A program made the position numbers and the translations under genes. From contig JBJXEJ010000192.1 of the NCBI GenBank assembly GCA_046154125.1, positions 1 to 42,772 on the forward strand: DNA of 42,772 nt. Direction: 5' to 3'. Shown here one piece after another: positions 36,483-42,772 of this stretch; position 1 is the stretch's first letter, and each line of letters starts with the position of its first letter. The notes beneath the pieces were generated by a model. That model had not been told where the DNA came from and searched no databases. It saw nothing but the letters and a program-made list of their open reading frames with translations. The DNA is from PBB1 sp046154125 (GTDB lineage Bacteria; Pseudomonadota; Gammaproteobacteria; Burkholderiales; Burkholderiaceae_C).

Positions 36483-37072
36483 GGGGTGCTCCGGCTCCGG
36501 GCGGCACTGGGGGCGACGCTCTGGGTGGAGTAGCCCCACAGCGGGTCGTGGCACGGCGGGTAGTGATCGAGGTCGGCCTGCATCAGCGCATGCGGCCGGC
36601 CGTGCAGCGTCTCCTCTTTCAGCAGGCTCCAGTGCAGGCGCCGGAACAGCGGCACGTTCTGCCCCTGCACATGCGCGAGAAACACCCGCGCGCCGCGCGC
36701 ATGCGCACTCGACACCGCGAGGCGGATCAAGGTCGCACCCAGCTTGCCCTGCTGCCGGAACGACGGATGCACTGCGAGGCGCGAACCCCACCACAGGCCG
36801 GGTTCGTCGCCCTCGGGCTGGGTGTGGATGCGCACCGTGCCGACCACCTGGTCGGGCTGACCGCAAACCTGCGACACCGCGACCAGCGGCTGCGCATGCG
36901 CGTCGATCGCATCGGAGTCGTCGCCGACGAAGACGCCCTGCTCGATGCAGAACACTGCGCGTCGCAGCCGCCGCGCTTCCTCCCGTTCCCAGGCCCCGTC
37001 GGCCCACTTGATGCGGTAGTCGCAGGGCACGAACGCTTGGGTCTCGTCGCAGATCCGGTCCAGGGTCAGCAT
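36479..37072 (-). CDS. nitE: GNAT-type acetyltransferase, MSMEG_0567/Sll0786 family, of the Nit1C cluster
   Basis: This 197-residue protein has a GNAT fold: EREEARRLRRAVFCIEQGVF near the start, VVGTVRIHTQ, SRLAVHPSFRQQGKLGATLI (acetyl-CoA pyrophosphate loop, Q/RxxGxxL), and FLAHVQGQNVPLFRRLHW. In mycobacteria the homologue is fused to the PurM-like domain; here they are separate but coupled by a GTGA overlap, so the proteins likely work together. The acceptor is unknown. The ATG at 37072 is 48 bases after the radical SAM stop, on the same strand. Confidence 0.88.
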   Translation of the reverse strand: MLTLDRICDETQAFVPCDYRIKWADGAWEREEARRLRRAVFCIEQGVFVGDDSDAIDAHAQPLVAVSQVCGQPDQVVGTVRIHTQPEGDEPGLWWGSRLAVHPSFRQQGKLGATLIRLAVSSAHARGARVFLAHVQGQNVPLFRRLHWSLLKEETLHGRPHALMQADLDHYPPCHDPLWGYSTQSVAPSAARSRSTP

Positions 37073-37120
37073 GGTGTTCGCTCCGTTGAAGGGAAGGGGC
37101 AGGGCTGCGATCTCGCCGAA

Positions 37121-38257
37121 TCAGCCGGCCGCGGTTTCGTACACAGACAGCGAAGAGCAGGCGCCGCACTTGCCGCAGCCGGCCTTGATCTCGCCCGAGC
37201 GCAGGCCTGCCGCCGACACCATCGCGCCGAGCCGTTCAAGCAGCGGCTGCATGAACTCCGAACTCGGGGCCGGGTGGTCCTCGAGCGGCGTGCCGCTGAT
37301 CGGCACGAATGGCACGACGAAGGGGTAGACGCCGAGCTTCAGCAGCGTGTCGGACATCGACAGGATCGCTTCCGGCGTGTCGCCCAGCCCCGCCAGGATG
37401 TAAGTGCTGACCTGACCTCGACCGAACACCTTCACCGACGCCTCGAAGGCCTGCAGGTAGCGCTCGATCGGCACGCTGGCCTTGCCCGGCATCACGCGCT
37501 GGCGCACCTCGGGCGTCACGACTTCCAGGTGCATGCCCAAGGTGTCGATGCCCGCCGTCCGCATGCGCTGGAACCAGAGGTCGTCGTCGGGCGGCTCGCA
37601 CTGCGCCTGCAGCGGCAGATCGACGGCCGCCTTGATCGCGCGGGCGCTGTCGCGCAGCACCGCCGCACCGCGGTCGGTCGCGTTCGGCGTGCCGGTGGTC
37701 ATCACCATGTGCTTCACGCCATCGAGCCGTACCGCAGCCGCGGCCACTTCGGCGAGTTGCGCCGGGGTCTTGTGCGCGATCGTTCGGCCTGCCGCCAGCG
37801 ACTGGCCGATCGCGCAGAACTGGCAGGTCTTCCTGCGGCTCTCGTAGCGGATGCAGTTCTGCAGCACTGTGGTGGCCAGCACGTCGGAGCCGTGCAAGGT
37901 CGCGATGTGCGAATACGGAATGCCGTCGGACGTCTTCAGTTCGTAGAAGCGCGGCGACTTCGGGAATTCGATGCGGGCGATCGGGATCGAGCCGCGCATC
38001 AGCGCGCTGCGGCCCTGCGCGTCGGGTGCCTGCGCTATGAACGGCGAGGTCCATGCGCTGGAGGTGTGCACCGGCACCATGATCGTGTGGCCGTCGACCG
38101 TTACCGCCTTGTGGTCCGACGGCCCGGCGCCCCCCTTGCGGCTTGCGACGCCGCTGTTGGCGGCGGTCGGGTCGGCCAGGCGCAGGCCGAACGACTGCAG
38201 CTCGGTCATCAATTGCCGGCTCGCGGCGGACAGTGTGCTCGATGGGGCCAGACTCAT
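37121..38257 (-). CDS. nitD: Radical SAM protein, MSMEG_0568 family, of the Nit1C cluster
   Basis: This 378-residue protein belongs to the MSMEG_0568 radical SAM group. The usual CxxxCxxC is altered: three cysteines at C135, C145 and C148 (spacing x9 and x2) in CIRYESRRKTCQFC probably bind the SAM cluster. A second triad C361, C364, C367 (GCGKCGAC) at the C-terminus suggests an auxiliary iron-sulfur cluster. A SAM-binding segment (MVMTTGTPNA) and a PFVPISGTPLE motif fit a BioB/ThiH-like barrel. The ATG at 38257 overlaps the nitrilase stop (ATGA). The product is unknown. This gene is diagnostic for Nit1C. Confidence 0.92.
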   Translation of the reverse strand: MSLAPSSTLSAASRQLMTELQSFGLRLADPTAANSGVASRKGGAGPSDHKAVTVDGHTIMVPVHTSSAWTSPFIAQAPDAQGRSALMRGSIPIARIEFPKSPRFYELKTSDGIPYSHIATLHGSDVLATTVLQNCIRYESRRKTCQFCAIGQSLAAGRTIAHKTPAQLAEVAAAAVRLDGVKHMVMTTGTPNATDRGAAVLRDSARAIKAAVDLPLQAQCEPPDDDLWFQRMRTAGIDTLGMHLEVVTPEVRQRVMPGKASVPIERYLQAFEASVKVFGRGQVSTYILAGLGDTPEAILSMSDTLLKLGVYPFVVPFVPISGTPLEDHPAPSSEFMQPLLERLGAMVSAAGLRSGEIKAGCGKCGACSSLSVYETAAG

Positions 38258-39291
38258 GGCGCACCTTTGCGTGGAGAAGCCAGGGCGGCGTCCGCAGCCC
38301 AAAGCGACGGTTGATCGGTGCTCGCGCTGGGGTTGGTTGAAGGCACGGTGCCGTCACTCATCGACCGCATCGCCGTCACCGGCTGGTCGTTGATCAGCAG
38401 GCGCAGCAATTCCGGCCGCGCGTAGTGGCCGACCGAATCCATCATCCGTTTGCGCTTGGCGATCAGGCTCATGTCCAGGTCGGCGCAAACGATTCCTTCG
38501 CCTTCGGTCAGCGGCGTGCACAGGTCCTTGCCTTCGGGCGAGACGATCGCCGTGTGGCAACCGCCGCGCAGCGCCTTCTGCAGACTGGTGTCGGGCGTGA
38601 TCGACGCGATCTGCGCATCAGTCAGCCAGCCGGTGGCGTTGACGACGAAGCAGCCCGATTCGAGCGCGTGGTGGCGGATCGTCACCGCCATCTGGTCGGC
38701 GAAGACCTGGCCGACCATCGAGCCGGGGAACTGCGCGCAGTGGATCTCCTCGTGCTGCGTCATCAGCGCGTAGCGAGCCAGGGGGTTGTAGTGCTCCCAG
38801 CAGGCCAGCGCGCCGATGCGGCCGACCGCGCTGTCGACGACCTTCAGGCCGGCACCATCGCCCAGTCCCCACACCATTCGCTCGTGATAGGTCGGGGTGA
38901 TCTTGCGACGCTTCAGGATCAGCGTGCCGTCGGCGTCGAACACCAGTTGCGTGTTGTAGAGACTGCCGTGGTCGCGCTCATTGACGCCCAGCACGACAAC
39001 GACGCCGCGCGTCCGTGCGCGCTGGGCGACCGCCTGCGTGACGGGGCCGGGAACCACCACCGCGTGCTCCATCAGGCGCAGGTGCGGCGCGCCCTGCAGC
39101 ACCGGCGGCAGCACGAAGGAGAAGTAAGGATAGTAGGGAACGAAGGTCTCGGGAAACACCACGAGCTGCGCACCCTGGTCGGCCGCTTCGTCGATGGCGT
39201 CGAGCACGCGCTCCAGCGTGCCGGCCGGCCGCTCGAGGTCGGGTGCGATCTGGACTGCCGCCGCGCGGACGACGGGGGGCGCTGAGCTCAT
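38254..39291 (-). CDS. nitC: Nit6803-family nitrilase of the Nit1C cluster
   Basis: Nitrilases of this group turn nitriles into acids and ammonia; the pseudomonad NitC acts on cyanide. The catalytic triad is E48 (VVFPETFVPYYPYF), K130 (KRRKITPTYHE) and C164 (ALACWEHYNP); the spacings of 82 and 34 residues equal those I recall for Synechocystis Nit6803. Downstream are QFPGSMVGQVFADQM and IAKRKRMMDSVGHYARP, which match the same enzyme very closely. The protein is 345 residues from the ATG at 39291; a GTG at 39300 is an alternative, and neither has a clear ribosome-binding site. Its stop overlaps the radical SAM start. Confidence 0.95.
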   Translation of the reverse strand: MSSAPPVVRAAAVQIAPDLERPAGTLERVLDAIDEAADQGAQLVVFPETFVPYYPYFSFVLPPVLQGAPHLRLMEHAVVVPGPVTQAVAQRARTRGVVVVLGVNERDHGSLYNTQLVFDADGTLILKRRKITPTYHERMVWGLGDGAGLKVVDSAVGRIGALACWEHYNPLARYALMTQHEEIHCAQFPGSMVGQVFADQMAVTIRHHALESGCFVVNATGWLTDAQIASITPDTSLQKALRGGCHTAIVSPEGKDLCTPLTEGEGIVCADLDMSLIAKRKRMMDSVGHYARPELLRLLINDQPVTAMRSMSDGTVPSTNPSASTDQPSLWAADAALASPRKGAP

Positions 39292-39310
39292 GGTGGTCAC
39301 GGTTGTGCCG

Positions 39311-39793
<483 letters not shown>

Positions 39794-39846
39794 GGGGTTT
39801 CTCCGCGAGTGGTGTGCAGCGCAACCATTGCGCGCTGGATCTGCTT

Positions 39847-39862
39847 TGCATCGTCTGTGCCA
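39847..39862 (-). promoter_or_regulatory. Sigma-54-like -24/-12 promoter facing the Nit1C cluster
   Basis: On the minus strand the sequence is TGGCAC, five bases (AGACG), ATGCA; consensus is TGGCAC-N5-TTGCA. The GG and GC are separated by exactly ten bases. Transcription would begin near 39836, about 43 bases before the nitB ATG at 39793, where a ribosome-binding site is also present. One deviation is A for T in the -12 part. Confidence 0.5.
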
Positions 39863-40084
39863 CCAGCGAGTCGATCCGATGCGATCAATCAGCGATCAAT
39901 ACACGGTGGTGCGCGTCGCGGATTGAATCGGTGCGTCTGCCGTGACCTGTCAAGCGTCGATCACCACAAGTGCATCAGGATCAAGCGCACGGTCTCGGGG
40001 CTTGTCAGTCCGATCAATGCCTCCGATCAAGCGTCTCGCGTGCACCTGAGAGAGGCATCAATCGAGCGCTGCGTGAACCCGGGA

Positions 40085-40099
40085 TGGCACGAACGATGC
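40085..40099 (+). promoter_or_regulatory. Sigma-54-like -24/-12 promoter facing the MocR-type gene
   Basis: On the plus strand the sequence is TGGCAC, five bases (GAACG), ATGC, again with GG and GC ten bases apart. It shares 13 of 15 bases with the minus-strand element at 39847-39862. Transcription would begin near 40111, about 49 bases before the ATG at 40160. A GATCAAT box (40100-40106) directly follows the -12 element, a place suited for autorepression. Confidence 0.4.
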
Positions 40100-40159
40100 G
40101 ATCAATGGCTGCCTGTCCGTGCAATCAACGTCCGCGCTCGATCCGCCCCACCTTCATCC

Positions 40160-41551
40160 ATGAACAAGCCCACCTCCCACTGGCTGCGACGCCTGCAGGC
40201 CAGCGATCAGCCGGCCTACCTGCAGATCGCCGACCTGATCGCCGAGGACCTGCGCACCGGCCGCCTTGCGGCGCGCGACCGCCTGCCCACACTGCGCGAA
40301 CTGGCCGGCGACCTCGGCCTGAACTACACGACGGTGGCGCGCGCCTATGCCGAAGCGCGCAAGCGCGGCCTGATCACCTCGCGGCCCGGCATGGGAACCA
40401 CGGTGCGTGGCTCGACACCGACCTTGCCGCTGCGCGGCGGCAGCGCAGCCGAGATGACGATGAACCTGCCGCCGGAGCCGCAGGACCCGGCGCTCCTGTC
40501 ACGCATGCGGGAAGGGGCCGCCGAGGTGATGGAGCGCGCCGACCTGAACGCGCTGCTGCGCTACCAGGATTTCGGTGGCAGTCCCGAAGACAAGGACGCT
40601 GCAGTCCAATGGCTGTGGCCGCACCTGCCCGGTTGCCATGCGTCGCGCGTGCTGGTCGGCCCGGGCATCCACAGCGTGCTGGCGGCGCTGGTGTCGCAAT
40701 TGGCCCGGCCGGGCGAGCTGATCTGTGTCGAGTCGCTGACCTACCCGGGGCTGAAGGCGATCGCGACCCAGCTCGGCGTCGTGCTGCACGCGCTGCCGCT
40801 CGACGACGAGGGCCCGAGCGCGTCGGCCTTCGAACAGGCCTGCAAGACGCTGAAGCCGAAAGCGCTGTACTGCAACCCGACGATGCTGAACCCGACCACG
40901 CTGACGATGAGCCGATCGCGTCGCGAGGCGCTGGCCGACATCGCGCTGCGCTTCAGCATCCCGATCATCGAGGACGATGCCTACGGCATGCTGCCGCGCA
41001 CGGTGTCACGCCCGCTCGCGCTGCTGGCACCCGACCTGACCTATTACATCAGCGGGCTCAGCAAATGCCTCGGCGCCGGGTTGCGCACCGCCTTCGTGTG
41101 CTCACCGAACGAGCGGCAGTCGCAGAGGCTGGCCGGCGCCTTGCGCGCAACCACGGTGATGGCGTCGCCTATCACCAACGCGGTCGCCACCCGCTGGATC
41201 ACCGATGGCACCGCCGACGCGGTGTTGCAGTCCATCCGTACCGAGTCTGCCGCCCGCCAGGTGCTGGCCGCGCGCCATCTGGCGCACCACGCCATCCAGA
41301 GCCAGCCCGAAGCTTTCCATCTGTGGCTGCCGGTCGCGTCGTCCTGGGGCGTGGTCGAGTTCGCGTCGTACCTGCGAGGGCAGGGCGTGGCGGTGGTCGC
41401 GAGCGCCGCGTTCTCGACCGACGGCGACCCCCCCGATGCGGTGCGCATCTGCCTGGGCGGCCCGCTGACGCGCGACGAGTGCGATGCCGCGCTGCACCTG
41501 ATCGCCGACACGCTGGATCACCCACAGCATCCGCATGCGACGGTGATGTGA
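40160..41551 (+). CDS. MocR-type regulator (GntR DNA-binding domain fused to aminotransferase-like domain)
   Basis: This 463-residue protein has a GntR winged helix at about residues 15-82 (YLQIADLIAEDLRTGRLAARD, LPTLRELAGDLGLNYTTVARAY) and a fold-type I aminotransferase domain at about 110-455. The PLP residues are kept: N239 (CNPT), D273 and Y275 (EDDAYG), K302 as Schiff-base Lys (YYISGLSKCLGAGLRT) and the following Arg309. MocR proteins use PLP as sensor with an amine or amino acid. It diverges from the Nit1C cluster over a control region with repeated ATCAA boxes, so it is the probable regulator of that cluster. The ATG at 40160 starts the HTH at the usual distance; no Shine-Dalgarno is evident. 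Confidence 0.92.
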   Translation: MNKPTSHWLRRLQASDQPAYLQIADLIAEDLRTGRLAARDRLPTLRELAGDLGLNYTTVARAYAEARKRGLITSRPGMGTTVRGSTPTLPLRGGSAAEMTMNLPPEPQDPALLSRMREGAAEVMERADLNALLRYQDFGGSPEDKDAAVQWLWPHLPGCHASRVLVGPGIHSVLAALVSQLARPGELICVESLTYPGLKAIATQLGVVLHALPLDDEGPSASAFEQACKTLKPKALYCNPTMLNPTTLTMSRSRREALADIALRFSIPIIEDDAYGMLPRTVSRPLALLAPDLTYYISGLSKCLGAGLRTAFVCSPNERQSQRLAGALRATTVMASPITNAVATRWITDGTADAVLQSIRTESAARQVLAARHLAHHAIQSQPEAFHLWLPVASSWGVVEFASYLRGQGVAVVASAAFSTDGDPPDAVRICLGGPLTRDECDAALHLIADTLDHPQHPHATVM

Positions 41552-41560
41552 GGGCAGGGT

Positions 41561-41579
41561 CGCGTCATGTGCCGACGCG
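41561..41579. terminator. Hairpin between MocR-type gene and fumarase gene
   Basis: CGCGTC at 41561-41566 pairs exactly with GACGCG at 41574-41579 around a 7-base loop, ten bases after the MocR-type stop codon, followed by TTTGAAAAT. On the minus strand the hairpin is followed by GC-rich sequence. It may end transcription of the regulator; the T tract is short. Confidence 0.35.
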
Positions 41580-41607
41580 TTTGAAAATACCAAATGGAAA
41601 GGAAAGC

Positions 41608-42772
41608 TCAGCCGACCGTGACCGGAATCTTGCCGATCTTCGCCTGCCACTCCTTCGGTCCGGTCTCGTGCACCGAGGTGCCGTTCGAATCGACCGCCAC
41701 CGTCACCGGCATGTCGGTGATGTCGAACTCGTAGATCGCTTCCATGCCGAGGTCGGCGAAGCCGACGACCTCGGCATGCTTGATCGCCTTGCTGACCAGG
41801 TAGGCCGCACCGCCCACCGCCATCAGGTACGCGCTCTTGTGCTTCTTGATCGCCGCGATGCCCGCCGGGCCGCGCTCGGCCTTGCCGATCATGCCGATCA
41901 GACCGGTCTCGGCCAGCATCATCTCGGTGAACTTGTCCATGCGGGTGGCGGTGGTCGGGCCGGCCGGGCCCACCACCTCGTCGCGCACCGGGTCGACCGG
42001 GCCGACGTAATAGATCACGCGGTTGGTGAAATCGACCGGCAGCTTCTCGCCCTTGGCCAGCATGTCCTGGATGCGCTTGTGCGCGGCGTCGCGGCCGGTC
42101 AGCATCTTGCCGGACAGCAACAGCGTGTCGCCCGGTTTCCAGGCGGCGACCTGTTCCTTGGTCAGGGTGTTCAGGTCGACGCGCTGGCTCTTGTTGTAGT
42201 CGGGCTCCCAGTGCACGTCGGGCCACAGGTCGAGGCTCGGCGGGTCGATGTAGGCCGCGCCGGAGCCGTCGAGCACGAAGTGCGCGTGGCGGGTCGCCGC
42301 GCAGTTGGGGATCATCGCCACCGGCTTGCTGGCGGCGTGCGTCGGGTACATCGCGATCTTCACGTCGAGCACCGTGGTCAGCCCGCCCAGCCCCTGCGCG
42401 CCGATGCCCAGCGCATTGATCTGGTCGCACAGCTGGATGCGCAGCTCCTCGGTCTTGTTCTGCGGGCCGCGCGCCTTCAGCTCGTACATGTCGATCGGAT
42501 CCATCAGGATTTCCTTGGCCATGAGCATCGCCTTCTCGGCGGTGCCGCCGATGCCGATGCCGAGCATGCCCGGCGGGCACCAGCCGGCGCCCATCGTCGG
42601 CACCGTCTTCATGACCCAGTCGACCAGGCTGTCGCTCGGGTTGAGCATCACGAACTTGCTCTTGTTCTCGCTGCCACCGCCCTTGGCCGCGACCTGCACG
42701 TCCACCGTGTTGCCCGGCACCACCGTCATGTGGACGACCGCCGGCGTGTTGTCCTTGGTGTTCTTGCGCTCG
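41608..42772 (-). CDS. Class I fumarate hydratase (cut by right edge)
   Basis: This is an iron-sulfur fumarase that hydrates fumarate to malate in the TCA cycle. The open frame continues through the right edge, so the ATG at 42729 is internal; 388 residues are visible of an expected 500 or so. The visible part spans most of the alpha domain (KGGGSENKSKFVMLNPSDS, GAGWCPPGMLGIGIGGTAEK with a cluster Cys, CDQINALGIGAQGLGGLTTVLDV, IPNCAATRH) and the whole beta domain with GDTLLLSGKMLTGRDAAHKR and VGPVDPVRDEVVGPAGPTTATRM. It converges with the MocR-type gene. There is no reason to link it to the nit cluster except neighbourhood. Confidence 0.95.
   Translation of the reverse strand, partial: ERKNTKDNTPAVVHMTVVPGNTVDVQVAAKGGGSENKSKFVMLNPSDSLVDWVMKTVPTMGAGWCPPGMLGIGIGGTAEKAMLMAKEILMDPIDMYELKARGPQNKTEELRIQLCDQINALGIGAQGLGGLTTVLDVKIAMYPTHAASKPVAMIPNCAATRHAHFVLDGSGAAYIDPPSLDLWPDVHWEPDYNKSQRVDLNTLTKEQVAAWKPGDTLLLSGKMLTGRDAAHKRIQDMLAKGEKLPVDFTNRVIYYVGPVDPVRDEVVGPAGPTTATRMDKFTEMMLAETGLIGMIGKAERGPAGIAAIKKHKSAYLMAVGGAAYLVSKAIKHAEVVGFADLGMEAIYEFDITDMPVTVAVDSNGTSVHETGPKEWQAKIGKIPVTVG

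Larger units (their letters stand above)
39794..40159. promoter_or_regulatory. Divergent control region of the Nit1C cluster and the MocR-type regulator
   Basis: No gene is found in these 366 bases. They hold eight copies of the core ATCAA on the plus strand (starting at 39884, 39895, 39980, 40013, 40026, 40057, 40101, 40124) and none of its complement TTGAT. Four are the full GATCAAT (39883, 39894, 40012, 40100); two are GATCAAG (39979, 40025). The first two are exactly 11 bases apart. By chance one would expect about 0.2 copies of a given pentamer. CGATGCGATCAAT (13 bases) occurs at both 39877 and 40094. MocR-type proteins often bind direct repeats, so these are the probable binding sites of the adjacent regulator. 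Confidence 0.7.

Noticed and set aside
36483..37169. N-terminal extension of the PurM-like protein through the GNAT gene
   Set aside because: The extension is Arg/Ala-rich and unconserved; the GTG at 36482, which overlaps the GNAT stop by four bases, begins at the normal family position.
39883..40129. CRISPR array or replication iterons
   Set aside because: Repeats are 5-7 bases with irregular spacing, there are no cas or replication initiator genes, and the position between divergent genes suits operators.
39794..40159. NtrC binding site in the Nit1C control region
   Set aside because: I looked for GCAC and GGTGC half sites at the proper spacing. CACGGTGGTGC near 39902 and TGCACC near 40041 are isolated halves without a partner.

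Overview
The window is high-GC DNA with dense, short-spaced genes. Its content (single-polypeptide methylmalonyl-CoA mutase next to meaB and pccBA, both N-degron transferases together, XdhC, PPK2, class I fumarase, ExeA/GspA-GspB) fits a chromosome of a beta-proteobacterium, most likely of the order Burkholderiales in the Rubrivivax/Leptothrix/Methylibium/Rhizobacter neighbourhood. I could not run a search, so the genus is an inference. No rRNA, tRNA, insertion sequence, prophage or CRISPR array is visible. Two genes are cut by the window edges: a chemoreceptor on the left and a fumarase on the right.

Layout. 1-4.7 kb: 3' end of a methyl-accepting chemotaxis protein, a VIT-type metal transporter, a small PepSY-like exported protein, folA, and the ferrous-iron uptake pair feoAB behind a promoter overlapped by a Fur-box-like sequence. 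4.7-13.1 kb: a propionyl-CoA/methylmalonyl-CoA operon (mutase, meaB, pccB, pccA, VOC-family epimerase candidate) diverging from a GntR/FCD regulator; a perfect 8-4-8 palindrome covers the -10 box between them. 13.1-17.6 kb: membrane acyltransferase, orphan gspA-gspB, thyA. 17.6-27 kb: envelope genes (OmpA-type lipoprotein, ABC exporter, AttH/CrtC-like exported protein, two duplicated glycine-zipper lipoproteins, M48 protease) and a large SWIM-SNF2 helicase. 27-32.5 kb: DUF1415 protein and its overlapping neighbour, an xdhC-aat-bpt run with 4-bp stop/start overlaps and non-ATG starts, polyphosphate kinase 2, and a DUF4124 protein.

32.5-41.6 kb is the most interesting part: a complete Nit1C-type cluster on the minus strand (Sll0783/MSMEG_0572 protein, Nit6803-type nitrilase, MSMEG_0568 radical SAM protein, GNAT protein, PurM/AIR-synthase-like protein, MSMEG_0565 glycosyltransferase, MSMEG_0570 small protein, MSMEG_0569 flavoprotein). 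Nit1C clusters are known for nitrogen-starvation response and, in some pseudomonads, cyanide assimilation, but the chemistry of most of their proteins is unsolved. Here the cluster diverges from a MocR-type (GntR DNA-binding plus aminotransferase fold) regulator instead of the sigma-54 activator that I recall for Pseudomonas. The 366-bp gap between them holds eight same-strand ATCAA cores, four of them in GATCAAT, and a pair of divergent sigma-54-like -24/-12 elements that share 13 of 15 bases, each about 55-75 bp from the start codon it faces. Together these suggest a self-contained control region for a poorly understood nitrogen-linked pathway.
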